Source: Amycolatopsis thermophila
Lineage (GTDB): Bacteria > Actinomycetota > Actinomycetes > Mycobacteriales > Pseudonocardiaceae
Assembly: GCF_030814215.1 (NCBI RefSeq)
Contig: NZ_JAUSUT010000001.1
Coordinates: forward strand, 4,092,001-4,156,000
Direction of reading: 5' to 3'
DNA length: 64,000 nt
Numbering within the stretch: the first letter of the stretch is position 1; each line of letters starts with the position of its first letter. Shown here piece after piece: positions 20,697-29,699 of the stretch. The position numbers and the translations under genes are program-made. The notes under the pieces were generated by a model. The model was not told the DNA's origin, made no database searches, and saw only the letters and a list, made by a program, of their open reading frames with translations.

Positions 20697-23600
20697 ATGA
20701 GCACCACCGACAAGCCCGGCGAACCGTACGAGGAACCCGGCGCCCGGGTTGGCGGCGCCGCGGACGGGACGGGGCAGAACCGGACCGTGAGCGAGGCGGG
20801 TGCCGACCAGGCCCGGGAGGGCCAGGCGGCCGGGGCGGGCCAGGGCCGCCCGGACCAGCCCGTCGGGCCGGGGCCGGGTAAGGCCGCGGCAGCGAGCCGC
20901 CGGAACCAGCCTGCCGGCGCAGGACCGAGTGACCCTGCGGCAGCGAGCCGCCAGAACCAGGCTGCGGGCTCCGGGCGGGCTGATGCGGCGGCAGCGGGCG
21001 GCCAGAATCAGGCCGCGGGTTCCGGGCAGGGTGGTGCGGCAGCGAGCCGCCAGAACGGGCCCGCCGGTTCGGGACCGGATGACGCCGAGGCAGCGAGCCA
21101 CCCGGATCGGCCTGCCGGTTCCGGACGGGGTGCCGCTGCGGCCGCGAGCCGCGAGCCCGAGCCCGCCGGCTCAGGACGAGGTGCGGCCGCAACGCCGAGC
21201 CACCAGGACCAGCCTGCCGGCCCGGCGCGCGGCGAAGCCGTGGCAGCAGGTCCCGCGGCGGGCCACGATGACCAGCCCGCCGGCAGGGCGCGCGGCGAAG
21301 CCGCGGCAGCAGTTCCCGCTGCGGGTCACGAGGACCAACCGGCCGGCGCGGGGGAGCAAGGCACCGCGGTGGCGGATCCCGCGGCACCCGATCAGGGCCG
21401 AGATGCCGAGCCCGGCCGGGAGCGTCCGGACGAGCACCCCGCCCGCGACCCCTACCACTACCCGCGCCACTGGGAGGCCGACGTCCTCCTCAGCGACGGC
21501 GGCACCGTCCACTTGCGACCCATCGTGCCGAGTGACGCGGACGCCCTGGTCTCCTTCCACGCCAAGCTCTCCGAGCGCACCCGGTACCTGCGCTACTTCG
21601 GCGCGTACCCGCGCATCCCGCAGCGCGACCTGGAGCGGTTCTCCGTCGTGGACCACCACGATCGCGTCGCGTTCGTGGCTCTGCTCGGTGACGACATCAT
21701 CGCGGTGGGACGGTACGAGCGGCTCGGGCACGGGCCGTCCGCCGAGGTGGCGTTCGTCGTCGACGACGCGCACCAGGGCCGCGGCGTCGGGTCGATCCTG
21801 CTGGAGCACCTGGCCGCGGCCGCGTCCGAGTGCGGTCTGCGCCGGTTCGTCGCCGAGGTGCTCGCCGAGAACGCCGCCATGGTGCGGGTCTTCCGGGACG
21901 CCGGCTACCAGGTCAGCCGCGCCATCGAGGAGGGCGTGCTGCACCTGGAATTCGACATCGACCCCACCGAAGAATCCCTGGCCGTCGCCCGGGCGAGGGA
22001 ACAGGCCGCCGAGGCCCGCAGCGTCCACAACCTGCTGCACCCGCGCTCGGTCGCCGTCATCGGGGCCTCCGCCGACCCCACCAAGGTCGGCTATTCCGTC
22101 CTGTCGAACCTGCTGGCCGCGGACTTCGCCGGCACCGTCTACCCGGTCAACCCGGAACACCGCTCGGTGCGCGGTGTACGGGCTTACCCGTCCGTTGTGG
22201 ACATTCCGGATCCGGTTGACCTCGCGGTGGTCGCGGTGCCGGCCGACCAGGTCGAGTCCGTTCTGGACGGTGCGCTCGCCAAGGGTGTCAAGACCCTGCT
22301 CATCGTCACCGCCGGGTTCGGCGAGGCGGGACCGCATGGCCTGCACGCCGAGCTGCGCCTGGTCGGCGAGGCGCGGGCGCACGGCATGCGCGTGGTCGGC
22401 CCGAACGCGCTCGGCGTGCTCAACACCGATCCCGCGGTCCGGCTCAACGCCACGCTCGCGCCACGCCTGCCCAAACGCGGCCGCGCCGGGTTCTTCTGCC
22501 AGTCGGGCGCTCTGGGCACGGCGATCCTCGCCGACGCCGAGGCCCGCGGGCTGGGGTTGTCGACGTTCGTCTCCGCCGGTAACCGGGCTGACGTCTCGGG
22601 CAACGACCTGCTGCAGTACTGGGAAACCGACCCGAACACCGACCTCGTCCTGCTCTACCTGGAATCGTTCGGCAACCCGCGCAAGTTCGCCCGGCTGGCG
22701 CGGCGGCTCGGCCGCAACAAGCCGATCGTCGCGGTGAAGTCCGGGCGGCACGCGGTGCGACCGCAGCTGGCCGCCACCTCCGCCGAGGTCGACGAGGCGA
22801 GCGTGCAGGCGCTGTTCGAGCAGGCCGGCGTGGTGCGGGTGGAGACGCTGGCGCAGCTGTTCGACACCGCGCTGGTGTTCGCGCACCAGCCGTTGCCCGC
22901 CGGGCCGCGGATCGGCATCGTGGGCAACTCCAGCGCCATCGGGCTGCTGGCCGCCGACACCGCGCGGGCGCAGGGGCTGCGTCTGGCCTTCGACCCGGTC
23001 GACGTCGGCCCGCAGGCCGGCCCGGACGACTTCGCCGCCGCGGTGCGGGAGGCGCTGAACAACCCCGAGACGGACGCGCTGGTGGCGGTGTTCGTGCCGC
23101 CGCTGTCGATCCCGGGCAGCACGTACGCACGGGCGTTGCGGGAGGCGGCGCAGGATCTGGACCAGCGCAAACCGATCGTCTCGACGTTCCTGGCCGCCGA
23201 GGGCGTGCCGGACGAGCTGGCGGTGCCCGGGCCGGACGGCGCGCCGGGGCCCGGGTCGATCCCGTCGTTCCCGAGCCCCGAGCGGGCGGTGAACGCGCTG
23301 GCGAAGGTTGTCCGGTATGCGGCGTGGCGGCAGCGCCCGCAGGGGACCCTGATCCGGCCCGATGGGCTGCACGTCGAGCAGGCGGAGCAGGTCGTGGGGG
23401 AGATCCTGGCGGGCGGCGACAAGAACGTGGTGCTCGAGGACAGCGACATCGTGCGCCTGCTCGGGTGTTACGGCATCGACGTGGTGCCGTTCCGGGTGGT
23501 GTCGAGCGCGGACGGTGCGGTGGCGGCCGCCGAAGAGCTGGGGTACCCGGTGACGGTGAAGGCCGTGGACGAGCGATTGCGCGGACGGCCGGACCTCGCG

Positions 23601-24113
23601 GGCGTGCGACTGGACCTGGCGTCGCCCGACGCGGTTCGGCGCGGCTACGAGGATCTGAGCGAGGTGTCGGGGGAGCAGGACGTCTACGTCCAGAAGATGG
23701 CGCCGAAGGGCATCTCGTGCCTGATCGGCCTGCAGGACGACCCGTCGTTCGGCAGCCTGGTGTCGTTCGGGTTGTCCGGGCTGGTGAGCACGCTGCTCGG
23801 GGACCGGGCCTACCGGGCGGTGCCACTGACCGACGTGGACGCCGCGACGCTCATCCGCGAACCGAAGACGGCCCCGCTGCTGACCGGCTACCGCGGCGAC
23901 GAGCCCGCGGACCTCGCGGCGTTGCAGGACCTGGTGCTGCGGGTGGCGGCGCTCGCGGAGGATCACCCGGAGGTGCGGGCGCTGACCCTCGACCCGGTGA
24001 TGGCCTCGCCGGAGGGGGCGTTCGTGGCCAACGCGCGCATCGTGCTGGGGCCGCCGCCCGCGCGCCCGGACACCGGACCGCGCCGCTTGCGGCCGATCAA
24101 CGCGGGCTTCTGA
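20697..24113 (+). CDS. Pat-type protein lysine acetyltransferase: N-terminal GNAT fused to NDP-forming acyl-CoA synthetase-like domains
   Basis: 1138 aa. Residues 1 to about 245 are low-complexity Ala/Gly/Pro/Gln with loose repeats of PAGSGRG and AAASRQNQ type. About 250-420 is a GNAT domain with acetyl-CoA loop HQGRGVGSILLEHL. From 444 (HPRSVAVIGASADP) runs an ADP-forming acetyl-CoA synthetase alpha-like region; the last 225 residues resemble the ATP-grasp beta subunit. In active synthetases the catalytic His lies in an SHTG motif after the KSGR strand; here that position reads AATSAEVD (about 690-697), so ligase activity is probably lost and the domain regulatory. Databases often label such proteins acetate-CoA ligase. 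Linked to acuC. Confidence 0.85.
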   Translation: MSTTDKPGEPYEEPGARVGGAADGTGQNRTVSEAGADQAREGQAAGAGQGRPDQPVGPGPGKAAAASRRNQPAGAGPSDPAAASRQNQAAGSGRADAAAAGGQNQAAGSGQGGAAASRQNGPAGSGPDDAEAASHPDRPAGSGRGAAAAASREPEPAGSGRGAAATPSHQDQPAGPARGEAVAAGPAAGHDDQPAGRARGEAAAAVPAAGHEDQPAGAGEQGTAVADPAAPDQGRDAEPGRERPDEHPARDPYHYPRHWEADVLLSDGGTVHLRPIVPSDADALVSFHAKLSERTRYLRYFGAYPRIPQRDLERFSVVDHHDRVAFVALLGDDIIAVGRYERLGHGPSAEVAFVVDDAHQGRGVGSILLEHLAAAASECGLRRFVAEVLAENAAMVRVFRDAGYQVSRAIEEGVLHLEFDIDPTEESLAVARAREQAAEARSVHNLLHPRSVAVIGASADPTKVGYSVLSNLLAADFAGTVYPVNPEHRSVRGVRAYPSVVDIPDPVDLAVVAVPADQVESVLDGALAKGVKTLLIVTAGFGEAGPHGLHAELRLVGEARAHGMRVVGPNALGVLNTDPAVRLNATLAPRLPKRGRAGFFCQSGALGTAILADAEARGLGLSTFVSAGNRADVSGNDLLQYWETDPNTDLVLLYLESFGNPRKFARLARRLGRNKPIVAVKSGRHAVRPQLAATSAEVDEASVQALFEQAGVVRVETLAQLFDTALVFAHQPLPAGPRIGIVGNSSAIGLLAADTARAQGLRLAFDPVDVGPQAGPDDFAAAVREALNNPETDALVAVFVPPLSIPGSTYARALREAAQDLDQRKPIVSTFLAAEGVPDELAVPGPDGAPGPGSIPSFPSPERAVNALAKVVRYAAWRQRPQGTLIRPDGLHVEQAEQVVGEILAGGDKNVVLEDSDIVRLLGCYGIDVVPFRVVSSADGAVAAAEELGYPVTVKAVDERLRGRPDLAGVRLDLASPDAVRRGYEDLSEVSGEQDVYVQKMAPKGISCLIGLQDDPSFGSLVSFGLSGLVSTLLGDRAYRAVPLTDVDAATLIREPKTAPLLTGYRGDEPADLAALQDLVLRVAALAEDHPEVRALTLDPVMASPEGAFVANARIVLGPPPARPDTGPRRLRPINAGF

Positions 24114-24674
24114 CACTGAGCGTTGAGCGCGGTCTTGCTGGTGGTGGCCTGTCTCGCTGGGCCGGTGGTAGGTGGGTGAGTGGTCCATTGGTGCGGCGGT
24201 GGGCGCCGGTGCGCCGATGGGTCAGTGGTGCGCACACGAGTGGACCGTTGGCGTGGCGCGCGCCGGCTGGCGTGCGCGTGGCGGGGGCCACGCCCGGGGC
24301 GCGAACGGTCCATTCGGGCGGTGGTGAGCGCGAGTGGATCGGTGGTGTGTTGGTGAGGGGACCGTTGGCGGTGGGGAGCTGATGGACGCGTGGCGGGCGT
24401 GCGAGTGGGCCGGTCGTGGGGAGGCGAAGGGGCCAGCGGTGTGGTGGCGAGCGCGGGTTGACCGGTGGTGCGGGTGGGCGGCCGTTGGCGGTGGAGGCGG
24501 TGGAGCTGATGGACCAGCGGTGAGAGCGCGGACGGACCGTCGATGTGCTGGGGAGCGCTGATGGACCAGTGGTGTGGCCACGAATGGACCATTGGTGCCC
24601 TCGCCAGCGCTCCCGCGACCACTGGGCCCCCGCGGCGTGTGGGCGACGGAGACGGCGCCCGTCGGGAGGCGGGT
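24114..24674. repeat. Gene-free stretch of degenerate short repeats
   Basis: 561 bases between converging genes, filled with variants of GGACCRTTGGYG and GGACCAGTGGTG (for example 24181, 24243, 24359, 24563 and 24588). Spacing is irregular. The 13-mer GAACGGTCCATTC at 24303-24315 recurs exactly at 61719-61731. No start or ribosome site supports a gene. Confidence 0.65.
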
Positions 24675-25004
24675 TTACTCGGCCGACTTGAGGATCGGGC
24701 GCAGGTCGTCCATCTGGTCGAACAGGTGCCAGATGTAGGAGGACGTCCCGTGTTCGCGGTGGGGGTGGAGGTCCGCCAGCGCCGGGTCGTCGCGATAGCT
24801 CGCGAACGCTTCGGGCGACTCCCACTCCACCAGGATCATCACCTGCCGCGGGGCGATGTCCCCGGTGGCGCTCTCACGGAACTTTCCCAGCGCGACGACC
24901 CGCCCGCCGTGGGCGGCGACCTCGGCCGCGGACCGGCGCGAGTACGCCAGGTACTCGTCCCGGTCGGCGACGTCGAACAGGTTCAGCGCATAGACCTTGC
25001 CCAT
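24675..25004 (-). CDS. DUF1330-family protein (dimeric alpha-beta barrel fold)
   Basis: 109 aa, small soluble protein. VYALNLFDVADRDEYLAYSR and later MILVEWESPEAFASYRDDP match DUF1330 and related ferredoxin-like (EthD/ABM) proteins. The function is unknown; the fold often binds small hydrophobic ligands or acts in oxidation. The start at ATG 25004 has no strong ribosome site. It stands alone, flanked on both sides by repeat stretches. Confidence 0.75.
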   Translation of the reverse strand: MGKVYALNLFDVADRDEYLAYSRRSAAEVAAHGGRVVALGKFRESATGDIAPRQVMILVEWESPEAFASYRDDPALADLHPHREHGTSSYIWHLFDQMDDLRPILKSAE

Positions 25005-25090
25005 CAGTGCAGCTTAGAACCCGATCACCCGCCCGGGGGCGGGTTAGCCGGTATACGCCTTCGGGCGGCGAGTGGCGGGTGCCCTGCGAG

Positions 25091-25520
25091 GCGGGTGTAC
25101 ACAGGCGGGCGGGTGGTGCCCTCCGACCGGCGTCTATATCGGCGGGGAGCGAGCCCCAGGCTGGCGGCGGTCGGCGGCCGGCGGGCAGCGGGCGGGTGGT
25201 GCCCAGCGACGCGGGTGATCCGCGGGCGGCGAGCCCCGGCGGCGAGCAGCGGGCGGCGAGCGGCGGGTGCCCCTACGACGCGGGTGCACCCAGGCGGGCG
25301 GGTGGTGCCCTGTGACCCGCATCTGCATCGGCGAGTGGCGAACCCCCGGCGGGCGGACGGCGAGCGGTGCGCCCCCGGCGGGCAACGAGCGACAGGGTCC
25401 TGCGACGTGGGTGCACACAGGCGGGCAGCGAGCGGCGGGAGGCGGGTGTACACAGGCGGGCAGCGAGCGGCGGCAGGCGGGTGCCCTACGAGGCGGGTGC
25501 ACACGGGCGTCCGGCGAGCG
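25091..25520. repeat. Degenerate direct repeats in gene-free stretch 25005-25581
   Basis: At least five copies of a unit containing GCGGGTGYACACAGGCGGGC occur at about 25091, 25280, 25405, 25442 and 25492; several continue with AGCGAGCGGCGG. Spacing is irregular (about 35-190 bases). The stretch lies between the DUF1330 gene and the 3' end of fadD17; I see no gene in it. Confidence 0.7.
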
Positions 25521-25581
25521 GCCTACCACCCGTGCACCAGCCGAGCGCGGGTGCAAACCTCCCCGGAGCCGGACACCACCT

Positions 25582-27132
25582 TCAGGGCCGCACCACCTCG
25601 TCCGCGCCCGACCCGGCACCCACGGTGCAGTAAGCGCTTTCCCGACCCACCCTCGACCACACCGGATCCGGGCAGTGCACCCCCTCCGCCGACAGCTGCC
25701 GCTTCATGATCTTGTACGTCGAGGTCCGGGGGAGTTCTCGCACCACCCGGACGTAGCGGGGCAGCTGCTTGGGCCCCAGATCCTCCTGCCGGGCCAGGAA
25801 AGCCCCGAACTCCTCCGGGCCCAGCGGCCCGGCCAGCACCACCGCGGCCATCACCTGGTCACCCACCGCCGGATCGGGGACCGCGTACACCGCGGCCTCC
25901 GCGATCGCCGGGTGGCGCAGCAGCACCCGCTCGATCGGCGCCGTGCCCAGGTTCTCGCCGTCCACCCGCAACCAGTCGCCCAGGCGGCCGGCGAAGTAGC
26001 AGAACCCGGCGTCGTCCACATAGGCCAGATCACCCGTGTGGTACCGGCCGTCGCGCAGGCGTTCGGCGTCCGCCGCGGGGTTCTTGTAGTACCCGGCGAA
26101 CGCGCCGGCCCCCCGGGTGTTCACCAGCTCCCCGACGACACCGGGCGGGCACTCCACCCCGGTCTCCGGATCCAGGATCGCCACCCCCTCCGGAAGTCTG
26201 CCCAACGAACCGGCCGGCGTGTCCGGCGTCCGCGCGAACCCGATCCCGCCCTCGGTCGACCCGAACGCGTCCACCACGCGACACCCGAACCGCCGGCCGA
26301 ACGCCGCGAGGTCCGCCTCCGCACCCTCGTTCCCGTACACGATCCGCAGCGGGTTGTCGGCGTCGTCCGCTGCCGAGGGTGTCGCCAGCACGTACGACAA
26401 CGGCTTGCCCACGTAGTTCGCGTACGTGACCCCGAACCGGCGCACGTCGGGCAGGAAACCGGACGCCGAGAACCGCCGCCGCAACGCCAGCGTCGCCCCG
26501 GCCGCCAGCCCGACCGACCACCCGGCCATGATCGCGTTCGAGTGGAACATCGGCATCGACAGGTAGACGCAATCCGAAGAGGACAGTCCGAACCGGTCTG
26601 CCAGCATCCGGCCCGGAGCGGCGATCTTGTCGTGCGTGCAGCGCACCGCCTTCGGATCACCGCTGGTACCCGATGTGAAGATCAGCATCAGCAGGTCGTC
26701 GGCACGTGCGGGTACCGGCGTCAACGGCGAGCCCGCGCACGAATCCAGCAACGCGGCCCACTCCGGCCCGTCCAGGTCCAGCACCGGGACGTCCATCCCG
26801 GTCAGCAACGCCGCGTGCCGTCCCTCCGTCAGCACCAGCTCGCAGTCCGCCAGCCGGATGTCCCGCTCCAGCGCCGCACCCCGCCGCGTCGGGTTCAGCC
26901 CCACCAGCACCGACCCCGACAACGCGCACCCGCCGAGCAGGAACGAGAACGACGGCACGTTGTCCGCCAGGATCCCCACGTGCTTCACGGGCCCGGTGAG
27001 CACCGACCGCAACACCGCGGCGTGGTCCGCGCACTGCTGCACGTGCTCCCGCCACGTCCACGACGAGTCCTCGAACCGCAGACCGGGCCGGTCGTCGCCG
27101 GCCCGCGCCAGCAGCAGCTCGGTGACCGTCAT
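25582..27132 (-). CDS. fadD17: Acyl-CoA synthetase FadD17-like (sterol side-chain locus)
   Basis: 516 aa adenylate-forming enzyme activating a carboxylate as acyl-AMP, then CoA thioester. The P-loop-like A3 motif is TSGTSGDPKA, A5 is FGSTEGG, and the A7-A8 region is YHTGDLAYVDDAGF; the catalytic Lys is probably in TSTYKIMKRQL near the C-terminus. The order fadD17-chsE5-chsE4, divergent from fdxD, matches Mycobacterium Rv3506-Rv3504 beside mce4, supporting a steroid acyl substrate; this is inference. The ATG at 27132 overlaps the chsE5 stop (ATGA). The tail after RVGRES is longer than usual. Confidence 0.88.
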   Translation of the reverse strand: MTVTELLLARAGDDRPGLRFEDSSWTWREHVQQCADHAAVLRSVLTGPVKHVGILADNVPSFSFLLGGCALSGSVLVGLNPTRRGAALERDIRLADCELVLTEGRHAALLTGMDVPVLDLDGPEWAALLDSCAGSPLTPVPARADDLLMLIFTSGTSGDPKAVRCTHDKIAAPGRMLADRFGLSSSDCVYLSMPMFHSNAIMAGWSVGLAAGATLALRRRFSASGFLPDVRRFGVTYANYVGKPLSYVLATPSAADDADNPLRIVYGNEGAEADLAAFGRRFGCRVVDAFGSTEGGIGFARTPDTPAGSLGRLPEGVAILDPETGVECPPGVVGELVNTRGAGAFAGYYKNPAADAERLRDGRYHTGDLAYVDDAGFCYFAGRLGDWLRVDGENLGTAPIERVLLRHPAIAEAAVYAVPDPAVGDQVMAAVVLAGPLGPEEFGAFLARQEDLGPKQLPRYVRVVRELPRTSTYKIMKRQLSAEGVHCPDPVWSRVGRESAYCTVGAGSGADEVVRP

Positions 27133-28184
27133 GACGCCGCGAGCAGGTCGCCCAGCACCCGCAGCTGCGCCGTCGCGCCGCCGAGGGTGAACTCGAGCCG
27201 CTTGGCCGCCACGAAGTACCGGTGCAGCGAGTGGTCGGTGTCGATGCCGACGCCGCCGTGGAGGTGGACCGCGCTGTGCGCGACCCGGTGCCCGGCCTCG
27301 GCCGCCCAGTACTTCGCCGTCGCGACCTCCGCCGAGGCCGGCAACTCCGCCGACAGGCGCCACGCGGCCTGCCACACCGTCAGGCGGACCGCCTCCACGT
27401 CGACGTAGGCGTCCGCGAGCCGGTGCCGCACCGCCTGGAACGCCCCGATCGCGTGCCCGAACTGCTGCCGCTGCCGCGCGTACTCCGCAGTGCGGTGCAG
27501 CGCGGCCTCCAGCACGCCGAGCTGCTGCGCGCACAGTCCCACCGTCGCGTGCTCGCGCAACCAGACGTCCGAGACCGGCACCCGCGTGGCCGGGACGCCG
27601 CTCAGCTCGACGAGCCCGGCGTCGGCGTGGTCGATCACGCTCTGCGACTCGATCTCCGCCCGTTCGGCGTCGAGCGCGAACACCGCGGTTCCCTCGGACG
27701 TGTGCGCGGGGACGAGCAGGGCGTCGGCGAACGACGCGAACGGCACGGCGGTCTGCGCGCCGGACACGCGCCAGCCGGCGGACCCGTCCGGTTCCGCCGT
27801 GAACCCGCACGGCGCCCCAGCGTCCGGCAACACGAGCGCGAGCACCGCCTGCCCGCGCACGGCCGGCACCAACCACTTCTCGATCAGCCGGCCGTCCCCG
27901 GATCCGGCGACCGCCGTCGCCGCCACCACCGTCGGCAGGTAGGGCACCTCGGCGACGGCCCGTCCGATCTCGGTGAGCACCGCGCACCGCCCGAGGACGC
28001 CGAGCCCGCCACCGCCGACCGGCGACGGCAGCGCCGCGTCGATCACCCCGGCACGCGCCAGCTCACCCCAGGCCGCCCGGTCGAAGCCGCCCTCGCCGTG
28101 CGGGCTCGGCGTCGCCTTCTCGGCGAGGATCCGGCGGACGAGTGCCGCCAGCTCGGTGACGTCCTCACTCAGCGCGAAGTCCAC
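27129..28184 (-). CDS. chsE5: Acyl-CoA dehydrogenase, ChsE5/FadE27-like subunit
   Basis: 351 aa. It has the acyl-CoA dehydrogenase fold but is short, as for the smaller subunit of the heterotetrameric ChsE4-ChsE5 enzyme that oxidises the cholesterol side chain. The C-terminal domain has RQRQQFGHAIGAFQAVRHRLAD and HLHGGVGIDTDHSLHRYF, the latter contacting FAD across the dimer interface in the family. Overlapped by fadD17 by four bases; chsE4 precedes it with nine bases between. Steroid specificity follows from gene order, not from residues I can point to. Confidence 0.88.
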   Translation of the reverse strand: MDFALSEDVTELAALVRRILAEKATPSPHGEGGFDRAAWGELARAGVIDAALPSPVGGGGLGVLGRCAVLTEIGRAVAEVPYLPTVVAATAVAGSGDGRLIEKWLVPAVRGQAVLALVLPDAGAPCGFTAEPDGSAGWRVSGAQTAVPFASFADALLVPAHTSEGTAVFALDAERAEIESQSVIDHADAGLVELSGVPATRVPVSDVWLREHATVGLCAQQLGVLEAALHRTAEYARQRQQFGHAIGAFQAVRHRLADAYVDVEAVRLTVWQAAWRLSAELPASAEVATAKYWAAEAGHRVAHSAVHLHGGVGIDTDHSLHRYFVAAKRLEFTLGGATAQLRVLGDLLAAS

Positions 28185-28193
28185 GGTTCCTCC

Positions 28194-29375
28194 TCAGCGG
28201 GTGACGGGCAGGGACAGGGCGGTCGCGGCGATGAGGTCGCGCTGGATCTCGTTCGTGCCGCCGCCGAAGGTGAGGATCAGCGCCGACCGGTGGGCGCGTT
28301 CGAGCCGTCCGCGCAGCACCGCGCCCGGCGACCCGGTGCGCACCGCCGCCGCGGGCCCCACCACCTCCATGAGCAGCCGGTACGCCTCGATCGCCAGCTC
28401 GGTGCCGAACACCTTCGTCGCCGACGCCTCCGCCGCACCCAGGTCGCCGGACTCCGCCGCCCACGCGATGCGCCAGTTCCGCAGCTTGAGGTACTCGGCG
28501 TGGGCGTGCACCCGGGCCAGGTGCATCCGGACCCACTCGGCGTCGATGACCCGGCTGCCGTCCGGCTGCTTGGTCTCCTGCGCCCACGCCCGCACCTCGG
28601 CCAGCGCGGAGATGATCGGCGCGGCCGAGGTCAGCGCGACCCGCTCGTGGTTGAGCTGGTTCGTGATGAGCGGCCAGCCCGCGTTCTCGTCGGCGATCCG
28701 GGCGGACACCGGCACCCGCACGTCGTCGTAGAAGGTTGCGCTGGTTCCCGGACCGGCGACCGTGCGGACCTTCGTCCAGGAGAACCCGGGCGCGTCGGTC
28801 GGCACGACCAGGATGCTCAGGCCCTTGTGCCGCTTCGCGTCCGGATCGGTGCGCGCGGCCAGCCACACGTAGTCGGCGTACTCGATCAGGCTCGTCCACA
28901 TCTTCTGGCCGTTGACCACGTACTCGTCGCCGTCGCGGACCGCCCGGGTGCGCAGCGACGCCAGGTCGGTGCCCGCCTCCGGCTCGGAGTAGCCGATCGA
29001 GAAGTGCAGCTCTCCGCCGGCGATCCGCGGCAGGTAGAACGCCTTCTGCTCGGGCGTGCCGAACCGCATGATCGTGGGCCCGATCGTGTTGACCGTCAGG
29101 AACGGGACCGGCACCCCGGCCACGGCCGCCTCGTCGGTGAAGACGAGCTGGTCGAGCATGGGCCGCGCCTGCCCGCCGTACTCTTCCGGCCACCCGATCG
29201 CGAGCCAGCCGTCGCGGCCCAGTTCGCGCACGATCTCCTTGTAGGCCTTGCCGTCCCCGTACTCACCGCCGTCGCCGGCCAGCGCCTCGCGCCGCTCCGG
29301 GGTCATCAGCCGCGCGAAGTAGTCGCGCAGCTCGTCGCGCAACTTCTCCTGCCCGGTCGTGTAGCTGATCCGCAT
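28194..29375 (-). CDS. chsE4: Acyl-CoA dehydrogenase, ChsE4/FadE26-like subunit
   Basis: 393 aa full-length acyl-CoA dehydrogenase. Features include the FAD and substrate motif GYSEPEAGTDLASLRTRA, DGDEYVVNGQKMWTS, and the C-terminal FGGGTNEIQRDLIA. In mycobacteria FadE26 pairs with FadE27 to desaturate C27 or C24 steroid CoA esters. First gene of the leftward fadE-fadD17 arm; its promoter shares the intergenic region with fdxD and includes the KstR-like site at 29434-29447. Confidence 0.92.
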   Translation of the reverse strand: MRISYTTGQEKLRDELRDYFARLMTPERREALAGDGGEYGDGKAYKEIVRELGRDGWLAIGWPEEYGGQARPMLDQLVFTDEAAVAGVPVPFLTVNTIGPTIMRFGTPEQKAFYLPRIAGGELHFSIGYSEPEAGTDLASLRTRAVRDGDEYVVNGQKMWTSLIEYADYVWLAARTDPDAKRHKGLSILVVPTDAPGFSWTKVRTVAGPGTSATFYDDVRVPVSARIADENAGWPLITNQLNHERVALTSAAPIISALAEVRAWAQETKQPDGSRVIDAEWVRMHLARVHAHAEYLKLRNWRIAWAAESGDLGAAEASATKVFGTELAIEAYRLLMEVVGPAAAVRTGSPGAVLRGRLERAHRSALILTFGGGTNEIQRDLIAATALSLPVTR

Positions 29376-29433
29376 ACCGTCACCTCCGGCCCGGACGGTC
29401 GTTGCTGGAAGCAGACCGGCCCCGGCGCTAGTC

Positions 29434-29447
29434 TAGAACACGTTCTA
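29434..29447. promoter_or_regulatory. KstR-type operator in the chsE4-fdxD divergent promoter
   Basis: TAGAACACGTTCTA exactly fits the KstR consensus (TAGAAC-NN-GTTCTA), 32 bases before fdxD and 58 before chsE4. KstR represses cholesterol catabolism genes until a sterol CoA thioester releases it. Both arms are therefore likely controlled here. Confidence 0.85.
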
Positions 29448-29479
29448 TTTCTATCAGCAGAACCGCCGAGGAGGAAGTC

Positions 29480-29671
29480 ATGCGGGTCGGGGTCGACCGG
29501 TCGCTGTGCGAGGCGAACGAGGTGTGCATCGGGTTCGCGCCCGCCGTCTTCGAGCTGGACGACGAGGAGGAGTTGCGGATCGTCCAGTCGGACGTGCCCG
29601 AATCGGAAGTAGAACGTGTTTCGCAAGCTGTTGCGGCTTGCCCGAAGAATGCGCTGTTCACCGAGGAGTAA
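29480..29671 (+). CDS. fdxD: [3Fe-4S]-type ferredoxin FdxD-like
   Basis: 63 aa. MRVGVDRSLCEANEVC has Cys10 and Cys16, and Cys54 lies in AACPKNAL; the gap left by a missing central Cys is the pattern of actinobacterial [3Fe-4S] ferredoxins that feed P450s. In mycobacteria this position is Rv3503c (fdxD) in the KstR regulon. GAGGAGGAA lies just upstream of the ATG. The acidic middle suits a redox partner surface. A second KstR-like half-site falls within the gene. Confidence 0.93.
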   Translation: MRVGVDRSLCEANEVCIGFAPAVFELDDEEELRIVQSDVPESEVERVSQAVAACPKNALFTEE

Positions 29672-29699
29672 ACGCCGGAAACTGGGGCTTGTCCGCGAC

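Noticed and set aside
20800-22737. A 645-codon alternative plus frame over the GNAT part
   Set aside because: The other frame holds the GNAT and CoA-binding motifs; this one is Arg/Thr/Ser noise.
21171-24188. A 1005-codon minus-strand open frame over the acetyltransferase
   Set aside because: Pure shadow of the real gene, with no domain motifs or ribosome site.
25091-25520. A CRISPR array, suggested by repeated 20-mers
   Set aside because: Repeats are degenerate, spacing is irregular and no cas genes are near.
27222-29612. A 796-codon plus-strand frame over chsE5 and chsE4
   Set aside because: Antisense to two clear acyl-CoA dehydrogenases.
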